Of a DNA stretch of 44,800 bases, positions 34,072-43,206 are shown piece by piece; position 1 is the first letter of the stretch; each line of letters starts with the position of its first letter. The translations under genes were made by a program, and so were the position numbers. The DNA is from Candidatus Poribacteria bacterium (GTDB lineage: Bacteria; Poribacteria; WGA-4E; PCPOR2b), in NCBI GenBank assembly GCA_022826645.1, contig JAJDUM010000124.1, positions 1 to 44,800 of the forward strand, given 5' to 3'. The notes below the pieces were generated by a model. That model saw only the letters and a program-made list of their open reading frames with translations. It was not told where the DNA came from and made no database searches.

Positions 34072-36769
34072 AGGCTATCCCTTTGGGTTTTGTAAGGAAC
34101 AGGTTCGGGGGAAGATCTGGCTTAGTTACTAACAGTTCCATGATGTGATAATCTTTGAGCTTAGGTTTGTAGTTGTTTATAGACTTATCAGAAGTGAAAT
34201 CTCTGGCTGGAAAAGTTGCGTGTACCGTTGCCCACCATCGTTCATCGTTGAGGTCCCAGACAACCTGCGCCTTTTGGACAATGAGATTATATTTCTTTGC
34301 TTCAAAAACCTGCTCATTGATAACGTCGCAGAGTGTTACTTTCAGTTCGTCAGGAAGCTCATTGAGCAGTGCGGGATACTCGCTGCCGCCTCCTACCAGT
34401 GCGTTGACATCGCCGAAATAGACTTTGTGGTAGCCCAGTACGCCGTTTTCGTCGAAAATAAACTCTGTCCCCTCCAAGCTAAAGGTGCTGGACATGCCCG
34501 GCACAAGGGCACCGTAGGCAAATCGCTTCGTGGCGTTGGGCACATTAGATGGTGGTTCAAGGATTTCGATGGGTTCTCCATGCTTTTCGATGACTTGGTC
34601 CTCGCTCAATCCGACGAAAAGGGCGGATGGTAGCTTCGATTTCGGGATCCGATTTCTTGGATAGATTGTCCGTCGTTTTGAAGGTAAGAGACTTTTTCGC
34701 TTTTTCGTTGATTTCAGGGAAGCGGTCTGCCCCGATTGATCGGGATTTACGCCCGCTTCAGCCTCTTGCGACTGCTCCATTTGTGCTTCACGCTGCCGTT
34801 TCAGTGCATTCAGACGACGACGCACACCGCGGTTTTGCGGATAGGTTTTGAGTATATCTTCCCATATCCCTATTGCTGCATCAGGGTTCTCTTGTGAGAG
34901 GTAGTATTCGCCGAGTGCGATAGGGGCGTTACCAGAAGCCGGATCGGTCTCTACGGCTGTTTCAAAATTGGCTTTCGCAACCTCGATATCTCCTTTGAGC
35001 AATGCCAATTGTCCATGAGCGTAGGGTATCAACGCATGGTTGGGATGTTCAGCAGCGAGAGCATCTATTTGCGCTTGTGCTTGGGTGCCGTTGCCGTTTT
35101 GGTAGTCTGCCATCGCCGCATGTATCTTTGCATATAAGATCTGGTTATCAAGAACCTGCCTTTCGGACGGAGCGATGTCATCTTTCTTTTTTTCACGGTG
35201 GGCGATGCGCACCGCCGTTTCGTACTTTGATTTTGCTCGGAAGTAGTCGCCGTATTTGTAGCAGATATTGCCCAGTTCTATTTCACCCGTCGTGGTATGA
35301 CCTTTGGTGTCGATTATGTCCTGAAAGATGATAGCTCGTTCTCTATCTTTGAGTTGATAGTTAAGTATTTCGGCGAGGCTTTGGATTGCATCTATGTGAT
35401 CCGTGTCACTCGCGATGCTGCGCTCGAAGGACTCCGCGGCTTTATACAGATTCCCCATTTTTTTGTAGGTTAGCCCCAGTCTCCAGTAGATCTCCGGATC
35501 TTTGATGCGATTCACCCCCGCGATAGGTTGAAGTTTTTCGAGCACTTTTTCGTATTCTTCGTCATGGTATTCGTTTGCGGATGAGGTAATCACGGTTTCC
35601 AGCACTGTTACATTTTTTCGCGCGCCTTCTCGGAGTATTTCCACTGCTCGCTCGTGCATTCCCACTTTTCGATAGCAGATCGATAGGCGGATGTAGTCGT
35701 AGGGGTCAATCTTTTTGCTGTTTTCTGTCGCTACTTCAATCGCCCGGAAGTACAGGGTTCCTGCGTTTCGATAGTTTTGGATGAGAAAATTGATGTCTGC
35801 AACCACTTTAATCATGGTTTGCGTTTCATCGTCGTTCTGTCCTGACCGTCCGTGTCCCCCGCCTTCCCAAGGGTTGCCAAATTCCCTTATGACCTCTTCG
35901 GGGGTGACACCGAAACCGGGATCTCCGTATGTTCCAAAGCCCATCGCAGGACTCAGTTCAGCCCCGCCGCGTGGACGGTCACGCTCGCGCCGTTTCATCC
36001 GCCGTTCCTGGGCCCGATCGTAAGCGGTACCCGAGTCGATCTCCGGCTGAGGGACGCGCGCCCCCATTGATTGAAGTGCCTGTCTCGCATCATCGACGGT
36101 TTCCTCTGTTCCTTCGACATTGTTATACTCTGTGATGAGAGATTTATAGATTTCTTCCGCTGCAATTCTGTCGTTCAGGTAGTCCTTTTGGATTCTCGCT
36201 TTATTGGTTAGAGCTTGAGCGGCACGCTCGCTCACTGGATGGCGGTTCACAACATTGTCGTAGGTTGTTATCGCTTTCTTATAGGCCCCAGCTTTTTCAT
36301 AGCTTTTTGCTAACATCAACTGCGCGTTATGACTCAAATGTCCGAGGTGTGGAAATTTGTTCACAATAGCGTCAAAAGACTGTTGTGCTGATTGGTAATC
36401 CTCTATTTTGAAGTAGTAAATTCCCAAGCGGTAGTGTGCTTCGGCGGCTTCTCCTCTTTCAGGTACGGCGGCAATGAGTTCCTGATAAGCCTTGATGCCC
36501 AACTGGGGTTGATTCATCTTGTCGATGTATAATCTGGCGATGCCTAATTGCGCCCGGTAAGCCTCTGGTGTTCCCGCTTTGGAATTGATGACCGTCTGGT
36601 ATGTATCGATTGCGCCTTGATAGTCTTGCTCATGGGCGAGTTTTTCTGCTTGCCTTTGCGTACTTGATGAGATACACCCATATTGGGTAAACATTGTAGT
36701 GATGATCATCGCGAGAGCTATCATCCGCATAATGGATGAAGTCGGGATATAGGGGTTTACAGTTTTCAT
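34058..36769 (-). CDS. TPR lipoprotein, paralogue 3, with C-terminal BamE-like domain
   Basis: This 903-residue protein has lipobox TQYGC (C32), TPRs from about 35 to 660, and the same C-terminal domain (RRTIYPRNRIPKSKLPSALFVGLSEDQVIEKHGEP). It is the first gene of a run of three paralogues followed by phosphatase and RND genes. A CCCGAT-TG-ATCGGG palindrome at 34731-34744 lies within the coding sequence and encodes part of NPDQSGQ, between TPR and C-terminal domains. An internal ATG at residue 14 (MRMIALAMII) could be the real start, since the only visible ribosome site (GAGGAG) is about 12 bases from the first ATG. Confidence 0.82.
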   Translation of the reverse strand: MKTVNPYIPTSSIMRMIALAMIITTMFTQYGCISSSTQRQAEKLAHEQDYQGAIDTYQTVINSKAGTPEAYRAQLGIARLYIDKMNQPQLGIKAYQELIAAVPERGEAAEAHYRLGIYYFKIEDYQSAQQSFDAIVNKFPHLGHLSHNAQLMLAKSYEKAGAYKKAITTYDNVVNRHPVSERAAQALTNKARIQKDYLNDRIAAEEIYKSLITEYNNVEGTEETVDDARQALQSMGARVPQPEIDSGTAYDRAQERRMKRRERDRPRGGAELSPAMGFGTYGDPGFGVTPEEVIREFGNPWEGGGHGRSGQNDDETQTMIKVVADINFLIQNYRNAGTLYFRAIEVATENSKKIDPYDYIRLSICYRKVGMHERAVEILREGARKNVTVLETVITSSANEYHDEEYEKVLEKLQPIAGVNRIKDPEIYWRLGLTYKKMGNLYKAAESFERSIASDTDHIDAIQSLAEILNYQLKDRERAIIFQDIIDTKGHTTTGEIELGNICYKYGDYFRAKSKYETAVRIAHREKKKDDIAPSERQVLDNQILYAKIHAAMADYQNGNGTQAQAQIDALAAEHPNHALIPYAHGQLALLKGDIEVAKANFETAVETDPASGNAPIALGEYYLSQENPDAAIGIWEDILKTYPQNRGVRRRLNALKRQREAQMEQSQEAEAGVNPDQSGQTASLKSTKKRKSLLPSKRRTIYPRNRIPKSKLPSALFVGLSEDQVIEKHGEPIEILEPPSNVPNATKRFAYGALVPGMSSTFSLEGTEFIFDENGVLGYHKVYFGDVNALVGGGSEYPALLNELPDELKVTLCDVINEQVFEAKKYNLIVQKAQVVWDLNDERWWATVHATFPARDFTSDKSINNYKPKLKDYHIMELLVTKPDLPPNLFLTKPKGIAYESR

Positions 36770-36890
36770 AAATTATCCGCTCTCCTCATTATAACGCATA
36801 GTTGATTCCTTTACTGATGTTGTGTATGCCTCATACAATTATACATCGATTTTGGTGTAAAGTTCCCCATTTTTCCTCTCGAATGCGTAC
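36770..36890. other. Intergenic upstream of the TPR operon
   Basis: The gap between the oxidoreductase stop and the TPR operon start should contain the operon promoter. I see AT-rich sequence but no clear -35/-10 pair and no terminator hairpin. Confidence 0.4.
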
Positions 36891-38024
36891 TTAGTACATC
36901 TGCCTTGAGGTACATTCGTCAATGAGGTCCAACACAGACTGACGGCTGTATCCTTCTTTTTCGAGGATCGTATTGCAGTTGATCAACTGTTGTTGGTTTG
37001 GTTGTTTCCCTGCCTCGAGAATCGAATTGGTGAGCCAACTGGTACGGATGCCGTTGACTCCAGAGGTATAATTTGTATCATATTCTCCCTTGACTAAACC
37101 AACGAGTTGGTCGATTTTGCTTTCCGGGTACCCTTCGGGGCGCTCGAATTCTAACGGTTGAGGCTCGCCATCTTTTGGGATCAATCGGATGCCGCCTTTG
37201 ATTTCCAACGTGCCTTCATCGCCCTCCAAAGTGACCCATTCTTCAAAACCGGTGCGGGTATTGCCAAGGATAGTAATCGTGCCACTCGCGCCGTTGTCCA
37301 TTGTGATGTTCGTGTTAGAGTTGATTTCAACGGATTTCAGGACAAGTTGGCCTTCATCATCCTCAAAGTTCATATCAGTTGTTCCGTTCGCTTCTTTTGG
37401 CAATAAGTCTGTCATCCAGAGGAAGATATCCTGTAGATGGCTTCCAGAATCGTTGGGTTGACCACCGCCAGAGAATCGTGGGTCACCGCGCCATCCGGAC
37501 GCTCCCCAGCGTTGGGCGAGATAGACATCAAATCTCTGGATGGTGCCAATCAGACCTTCGGCAATTGCCTGTTTTCCAGCCATATAGGTGTCTTCATAGT
37601 GGCGTTGGTAGCCACCGACCAGATGTAAGCCGCTGCCCATGGCGATCTTGGTAATGGCAATCGCATCGCCGACAATATTTGCCATCGGTTTTTCTACCAG
37701 AACATGGCATCCTGTCCGCAGCGCGTACTTGACATGGATGTCGTGTAAAGAATGGGGCGAAAAAATCCCAATGATGTCAAGGTCTTCCCAGTTCAACATC
37801 TCAATGAACTCATATTCACCGACGTAACGTTTGAAACTATTTTCTTTATAGTTTTCTACCCGCTCTCGCAATCCCTTTTCTAGCGCGTCGAGACTGTGCT
37901 CATTGTTGTCGGCTGCTGCAACAATTTCGACATCGTCTCGCGTGGCAAAGGCGAGTGTGTTTCCACGTCCCGCACCACCCGGACCTATGACGCCAACTCT
38001 AACAACGCTGTTTTTACTTGCCAT
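36891..38024 (-). CDS. Gfo/Idh/MocA-family oxidoreductase
   Basis: The 377-residue protein has an N-terminal Rossmann motif (VGVIGPGGAGRGN, 10-22), AAADNN at the end of strand 2, and VLVEKPMA (E111, K112, P113), the family signature with the catalytic lysine. The C-terminal alpha/beta domain includes GGGQPNDSGSHLQDIFLWM, with a likely active-site histidine. It oxidises or reduces sugars, inositols or sugar nucleotides with NAD(P). AAGGAG precedes the start. It is separated from both neighbours and may be monocistronic. The substrate is unknown. Confidence 0.88.
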   Translation of the reverse strand: MASKNSVVRVGVIGPGGAGRGNTLAFATRDDVEIVAAADNNEHSLDALEKGLRERVENYKENSFKRYVGEYEFIEMLNWEDLDIIGIFSPHSLHDIHVKYALRTGCHVLVEKPMANIVGDAIAITKIAMGSGLHLVGGYQRHYEDTYMAGKQAIAEGLIGTIQRFDVYLAQRWGASGWRGDPRFSGGGQPNDSGSHLQDIFLWMTDLLPKEANGTTDMNFEDDEGQLVLKSVEINSNTNITMDNGASGTITILGNTRTGFEEWVTLEGDEGTLEIKGGIRLIPKDGEPQPLEFERPEGYPESKIDQLVGLVKGEYDTNYTSGVNGIRTSWLTNSILEAGKQPNQQQLINCNTILEKEGYSRQSVLDLIDECTSRQMY

Positions 38025-38584
38025 GATTTTCAGCTGTCTCCTTAGTTCGACGATTCATCTTTGCTCTATTTCAGATTAATTTCGATCTCTACTCATTTAG
38101 GTGATGACTCGTGGTTTGCGACTGAAGTTTAGTTATCTGTTTAAAAAAAAGCGAAAACGTTGTATTGGCGTACATCTACATAGGCGATATACTCCCAAAC
38201 CTAAAGGATTGGGCTTTACGGGCTAAAGTCTCTTTCGGTAAAAGTGTTGATTCTGTACCCGATTTGATAGACGTAATAGCTTGTCATTTGGCTGAATTCA
38301 CAGATAACCCCGGGCTGCACATGCCATGCTCGAAACCAACAAAGCCTGTGGGGCGCGCGTACGCGCAGCTACCACTCAAACCTGTTGTTGATAGGAAATC
38401 CGAGTTTCAGGCATGAGGGAATGGGGGACCTATTGTCCCAATCGGTAAAAACAGCCGATTCATTTTACCATAGTCAGTGAGACCTTGCAACCGGGAAATC
38501 CTGATGGGTTCTTGGTAGATGTTCTGATATGGGTGTGGGTTGTTGGTGGCGGTGTTGTTACGTTTGTGAAGAGTGGGCAGAGGT
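38025..38584. other. Gene-free stretch with clustered hairpins, possible transposon remnant
   Basis: Three small hairpins follow each other: CCCAAACC-TAAA-GGATTGGG (38194-38213, one mismatch), CTTTA-CGGGC-TAAAG (38214-38228) and CTTT-CGGTA-AAAG. Further on, AATCGG/CCGATT and GGTAAAA/TTTTACC hairpins overlap at about 38438-38470. An 83-codon open frame on the plus strand (38165-38416) has no ribosome site or recognisable fold. The hairpin pattern recalls ends of IS605/TnpB-type elements. I see no other gene. Confidence 0.4.
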
Positions 38585-41323
38585 CTATCGCTGAGTTGGC
38601 GAGGGGATTACGTACGGTTCGTGTCCAAAAATTACCTGTCCGCTGAACATCACCGGTCGGTTTTCCGAGGCATCCTTTGAAATCTGCCAAAGTTGACCGT
38701 TGGTTTCGTAGAGGATTGCTGATCCGTCGGGCAACCAGACCGGCTTTTCACCTCCGTAGCGGGTCAATTGTTGTAGGTGCCGTGTTCCCTTTGGACCGAA
38801 CTCAACAAGCCAGATCTGGCGATGCTTTCCTTCTACGCGAGAAAAAGCGAGGAGATTCGGATCTGAGGGGGACCATGTAGGTTCGGCATCGTCTTCGGGA
38901 CCCACGCTAATGGGTTCAACACGCCCACTCACATGAGTGTAGCTATAGATATTTCGGTCCGTGCCGGCTTCTGGGTTTTCGATGCTTCCTCTTGTGCTAT
39001 ATGCTAACAGCTCTCCGTTTAGATTCCATGCCGGTGTAGACATCTCTCGCGCTGTCGAGGGTATAGGGATCTCATCCCTGCTTGCGATATGCCGAATATA
39101 GATGTGTTGCCGCCCCATCTCTTGTCTGGCAAATGCGAGGTACGCACCATCTGGCGAGATGGTGACATCTGTTGCCAGTTCACGTCTTTCAAGCAGTAAT
39201 CTCCCCCGCGGAGCGTCTGAGTCGTAGAGGATGACGTTTCCGTCAAGGTCCATATAGGTAAGTCTACCGTTCAGTGAAGCGGTTGGTCGTCTGCCGGCTG
39301 CCAACGGTTGTTGTATGCCGGTCGTCGGCATACATTCCCAGATAATATCGTCGAAGCTGTAGTAGAGCAGGCCGTTCAGTGGGGGTGTTTGGGGTTCATC
39401 GGGGTTCGTTTGTTGGGATCGCTGCTCCAACTGTTCCAGTTGTTTTAGTGCTTCGGCTGTTGGTTCAAAATCTCTCCGGGTCTGCAATTTCCAACCGGCA
39501 CCAACGGCTTCAAAGCGGAAACGGACACCTTGGGTCCAATAACACCACTCCTCGATTTGCCGTCCGAAGCGGGTAAATTGAAAAATATCTTCGGGTACTC
39601 CGTATTGCAGCTTGATCTCTGAACGGCCGCCATCCTCGATTTCAGCGATGTTACCCTCTACATCAATGTATATAGCAAAGATTTCAATGTCTATGTGTGG
39701 TGTGATGTAATCTGCAAACACAGCGACCCGTTGCAGTTCTTTGCTGAGGACAGGGTGCCGTGTGCCGTAGATACCAACGCCATCTTGTAAGCCCGATTTT
39801 CGATCTCCATCGAGATCAACGACTGCCATAACGTAGTAATCTCCCGGTGGCACCGAAACCTCATAGCGACCAGCGTCCTCCAGGTTTAAGGAGATTGCGA
39901 CGGGCGACCGAAAGTCAGGTGTTTCGGAAAGTGAGAGGATTCCTTCTTTGAATGTTTTCCCGTCCCATCGGATCTGACCAGAAATGCCGCCGCTACTCTC
40001 TCGGCTCAAGTCGATGGCACCTTCAGCAACTGCTTCCAGTTGTCCCGCTGCGTTATACCGGGCGCTCACGGTGATTGTGATACTTGGGTTTGTCCCTTCC
40101 GTTACGGTCAATGCGGATGGAGGAATCCTTGTGATATCCGGGGTGCCATAGCCCCCAAGCCCATCTCCTGGGCTATATTTGCCGTCACCGTCCGCATCGA
40201 CATTTGCTACGAGATAATAATCCCCCGGCAGAAGTTGAAGACTGAATTTTCCATCCTCACTCACGCTGGTTTGATATCCCTCTTTGAGCAGCACTGCTTC
40301 CCAAAAAGCTTGGATAGTACCCCCTTTCAATGAATTTCCTCTCCATCTTACCTCACCGGAAATCTGTGCTGTTGGTGCGCGAGCGGGATATACCTCTACG
40401 TCAGATTCATCCACAGGAACGATCTGCCCACTCATTGTCTGTTTCCCTGCGATTGTGATGTTGAGATTTGAGGTGAATTGGTTGGGGCGGACCAATACAG
40501 GTTGCGGAAATGCTTGGGATTCACGCAAATCGGTAACGCCGTGGATGCCGAGCGCATCTCCTAAATCAAAAATGTTGGTATTATTTCTATCAATGATCGC
40601 CATCAAATAATACTTTCCGGATGGTAGATTGAGTGTGAAACTGCCATCTGCAGCAACCTGCGCCTCTCCGGCGCGGTATTTCCATGACAGATCAGTATAA
40701 GCGAAGACAAGCGCATTCTTGAACGACGCCTGCCCTTCATAGGTTACGTGTCCCTTAATGCCAGATGCAATCATCTCCAATTCGGACTTAAATTGTTCGA
40801 ATGGGTCTACTTGATAGTCAGATAGCGACACAATTTTCCCTTGTCCGCCAACGCTCTGCATTCTTGCTGTGATAACAATATCGAGCCCTCTAATTATTTG
40901 TTTATCTTCAACCCTGACGATCTGTTTCTGTTGATTTGCGTCATCCCAATTTGTGATGCCGAAAATCCCCATGCCGTCGCCGATATCAAATTTGCCAGAG
41001 CGATTCAGGTCTACAAAAGCAACGAGGTAGTAGCGTCCCGGCTCAACGCGGACTTCAAATTCACCACTTTTTAACTGTGTTACGCCGGTATAAAGATCCT
41101 GTAAGCCTTCATCTTTATAAACTTGTACAGTTGTCTGCGATAGATCTTGCCTGTCCCAAATAACCTTTCCCTTCAGTCCACTCGTCGCCCGTTCGGCAAA
41201 GTCCTCTATCATTTCTTGATTGGTTTCGGTTGGGATAGATTGTTGCGCCCAGATCTGGTTGTTAAGAAGCGCGATGGATATGATGGCGATCAAACAGATG
41301 AGCCAGCTTCGACGCGGTTGCAT
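38585..41323 (-). CDS. Exported four-repeat beta-sandwich protein with TolB-like propeller
   Basis: A signal peptide (7-26, ending IWA) is followed by four homologous units at about 48-156, 186-290, 317-425 and 444-555. Each unit has a Gx(V/I)xW/Y start, a GxYYLxAxVD core and an acidic loop: DLNRSGKFDIGDGMG, DRNNTNIFDLGDALG, DADGDGKYSPGDGLG, DLDGDRKSGLQDGVG. The folds resemble carboxypeptidase-regulatory/SdrD-B-type sandwiches and the loops resemble calcium-binding D-x-D-x-D loops. From about 690 there are TolB/WD40-like blades (SPDGAYLAFARQEMG, WSPSDPNLLAFSRVEG, WLPDGSAILYETNG). GGAGG precedes the start. It is likely a periplasmic or surface binding protein. Confidence 0.78.
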   Translation of the reverse strand: MQPRRSWLICLIAIISIALLNNQIWAQQSIPTETNQEMIEDFAERATSGLKGKVIWDRQDLSQTTVQVYKDEGLQDLYTGVTQLKSGEFEVRVEPGRYYLVAFVDLNRSGKFDIGDGMGIFGITNWDDANQQKQIVRVEDKQIIRGLDIVITARMQSVGGQGKIVSLSDYQVDPFEQFKSELEMIASGIKGHVTYEGQASFKNALVFAYTDLSWKYRAGEAQVAADGSFTLNLPSGKYYLMAIIDRNNTNIFDLGDALGIHGVTDLRESQAFPQPVLVRPNQFTSNLNITIAGKQTMSGQIVPVDESDVEVYPARAPTAQISGEVRWRGNSLKGGTIQAFWEAVLLKEGYQTSVSEDGKFSLQLLPGDYYLVANVDADGDGKYSPGDGLGGYGTPDITRIPPSALTVTEGTNPSITITVSARYNAAGQLEAVAEGAIDLSRESSGGISGQIRWDGKTFKEGILSLSETPDFRSPVAISLNLEDAGRYEVSVPPGDYYVMAVVDLDGDRKSGLQDGVGIYGTRHPVLSKELQRVAVFADYITPHIDIEIFAIYIDVEGNIAEIEDGGRSEIKLQYGVPEDIFQFTRFGRQIEEWCYWTQGVRFRFEAVGAGWKLQTRRDFEPTAEALKQLEQLEQRSQQTNPDEPQTPPLNGLLYYSFDDIIWECMPTTGIQQPLAAGRRPTASLNGRLTYMDLDGNVILYDSDAPRGRLLLERRELATDVTISPDGAYLAFARQEMGRQHIYIRHIASRDEIPIPSTAREMSTPAWNLNGELLAYSTRGSIENPEAGTDRNIYSYTHVSGRVEPISVGPEDDAEPTWSPSDPNLLAFSRVEGKHRQIWLVEFGPKGTRHLQQLTRYGGEKPVWLPDGSAILYETNGQLWQISKDASENRPVMFSGQVIFGHEPYVIPSPTQR

Positions 41324-41396
41324 TTTTTCCTCCGGCTACTGCGATTTTGGAAAGGATGTATAACGTATTTTCATAAAATATATGAGTTATCGTGTG

Positions 41397-42338
41397 TTAG
41401 GCATCACAACGTTGGAGAAACCAATCGATGGTTCGCCGCAAACCTGCTTTAAGCTCGATTTTGGGTTCATAGCCAAGCAACTGCTGCGCTTTATGGATAT
41501 CAGCACAAGAATGGCGAACATCACCGGGACGCGAGGCGGTGTAGACAGGTTTGGCATCAGTTTCCATCATTTCCCCGATGAGGCCCGCAAGCGTGTTGAT
41601 TGATGTCTGTTGGCCGCAGCCGATGTTAAACATTTCACCTGCAACGCCTTCTGCATGGCAGGCGAGAAGGTTGGCATGGACAGCGTTTGCGATGTAGGTG
41701 AAATCTCTCGACTGTTCGCCATCACCTTCGATTGTTGGGGAGTTACCGTGTAGGTAAGTGTGAATGAACTTGGGGATAACCGCTGAGTATTGTGAGGTTG
41801 GATTCTGACGGGGACCGAAGATGTTGAAATATCGCAGCGCAACCGTTTCTAACCCGAACACTTGTGTGAAAACTCGACAGTAGCATTCGCCGACATATTT
41901 GGTGATAGCATAAGGGGATGCGGGTTGTGGGGAGAGTGTTTCAGATCTGGGAAGTGTTGGTGTATTTCCATAAGCTGATGAGGAGGCTGCATAGACAACG
42001 CGCTTTACTCCTGCGTCTCGTGCTGCGACAAGGAGATTTAAGGTCCCATTGATATTCACATTGTTACTCAAAATGGGATCAGCAACAGATCTAGCGACCG
42101 AGGGACGTGCGCCTTGGTGGAAAACATAGTCAACGTTTGCAACTGCTTGTTGTACAGCATCGAGTTCCCGCAGGTCCCCATCTATAAGTTCAATTCGGTT
42201 TTTGAGATGTGCGATGTTCTCAGCTTTACCAGTGGAACAGTTATCGAACACGCGCACACAGTCTCCTTTTTCCACAAGGGCTTCAACAAGATGAGATCCG
42301 ACGAACCCGCATCCACCTGTAACCAAATAATGCGCCAT
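41397..42338 (-). CDS. NAD-dependent UDP-sugar 4-epimerase (extended SDR)
   Basis: The 313-residue extended short-chain dehydrogenase has the NAD motif TGGCGFVGSHL (7-17), VFDNCSTG after strand 2, catalytic YAASSSAYG and the Y143-x3-K147 pair (SPYAITKYVGE). YFNIFGPRQNP and YTASRPGDVRHSCAD complete the family pattern. These fit UDP-glucose or UDP-N-acetylglucosamine 4-epimerases and related LPS-type enzymes. It would supply an activated sugar for surface polysaccharide. GGAG precedes the start. No glycosyltransferase is adjacent, so specificity is open. Confidence 0.9.
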   Translation of the reverse strand: MAHYLVTGGCGFVGSHLVEALVEKGDCVRVFDNCSTGKAENIAHLKNRIELIDGDLRELDAVQQAVANVDYVFHQGARPSVARSVADPILSNNVNINGTLNLLVAARDAGVKRVVYAASSSAYGNTPTLPRSETLSPQPASPYAITKYVGECYCRVFTQVFGLETVALRYFNIFGPRQNPTSQYSAVIPKFIHTYLHGNSPTIEGDGEQSRDFTYIANAVHANLLACHAEGVAGEMFNIGCGQQTSINTLAGLIGEMMETDAKPVYTASRPGDVRHSCADIHKAQQLLGYEPKIELKAGLRRTIDWFLQRCDA

Positions 42339-42457
42339 TACAATTCTCCGGACTTAACGTTTTCTGCTTTCTTGTTCCACCTTGGGGTCAGAATGGGGCG
42401 GTGTTACCAATTGAGCGCAGCGCTATCCGAGTCCATCGGGTTTCTGCGTTCCGGGGG

Positions 42458-43054
42458 CTACTCGGGATCTTCCCTATTAAGGATCTCTTCGATCTCTTCC
42501 AGTGAGGGGAGTGCCGACAAATCCTTCAATCCGAACTGTTCCAGAAATTCGTCGGTGGTCGCAAGCAGGAGGGAGCGGCCTGGACCGGGCTTCCGTCCGG
42601 CGATGCGGACCATCCGTTTTTCGATTAGCGAATTCAGGACGCTATCGCTATTGACGCCACGAATCTCCTCGACTTCGGATCGGGTTACGGGCTGCTTATA
42701 AGCGACAATGGCGAGGGCTTCTAGGGCGGAGGCTGAGAGCTTGACGCGGATCTGGCGCGTGTGGAACTTTTGAATCCACGGGTGATACTCAGCGTGTGTA
42801 CAGATCTGAAATCCGTTGGCAATCTCGATGAGTTGAAAACTGCGGTTTGTTTCGTGATACTCGTCCCGCAACTGCATGAGTTGCTGACGGATTTGCCAAG
42901 TAGATGCGTCATCGAACAGTTGTTGGAACTGCTCCAACGAGATCGGTTCACTCGCAGCGAACAGCACGGCTTCGAGGACTGATCTCATTTCGTCCGGATT
43001 ATGTACTGGTGGACTGGCTACGTCCATAACGAGTTGAAATTGAGTGTCAGACAT
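42458..43054 (-). CDS. scpB: Segregation and condensation protein B
   Basis: The 198-residue protein shows the two winged-helix domains of ScpB: RSVLEAVLFAASEPISLEQF at the N-terminus and LSASALEALAIVAYKQPVTRSEVEEIRGVNSDSVLNSLIEK in the second, which is nearly diagnostic. ScpB dimers bind ScpA and regulate the SMC ATPase in chromosome compaction. It follows scpA with 152 bp between, longer than usual and containing an inverted repeat. Length is normal. Confidence 0.93.
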   Translation of the reverse strand: MSDTQFQLVMDVASPPVHNPDEMRSVLEAVLFAASEPISLEQFQQLFDDASTWQIRQQLMQLRDEYHETNRSFQLIEIANGFQICTHAEYHPWIQKFHTRQIRVKLSASALEALAIVAYKQPVTRSEVEEIRGVNSDSVLNSLIEKRMVRIAGRKPGPGRSLLLATTDEFLEQFGLKDLSALPSLEEIEEILNREDPE

Positions 43055-43101
43055 GGGCGAAGTTCCCTCGGACTTAAGGTTGTTTTTTTAGGATGTGGCT
43101 C

Positions 43102-43179
43102 CTGCTGAATTAAATCTGACGATTTCTTCCCAAAGTATGTTACCGTCAGTATGACAAAACGTTCCGATGAATTCAGCAG
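43102..43179. repeat. 10-bp inverted repeat between scpA and scpB
   Basis: CTGCTGAATT (43102-43111) and AATTCAGCAG (43170-43179) are perfect inverted copies 58 bases apart, in the gap between the two condensin genes. They could form a long-loop stem in the bicistronic mRNA or be the ends of a small degenerate repeat. Confidence 0.4.
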
Positions 43180-43206
43180 TTTGCCTTTATGCAATCGATA
43201 TGTTTT

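Noticed and set aside
38165..38416. 83-codon plus-strand open frame as a gene
   Set aside because: No ribosome binding site, no recognisable domain, and it overlaps a cluster of hairpins; noted only as a possible transposon remnant.
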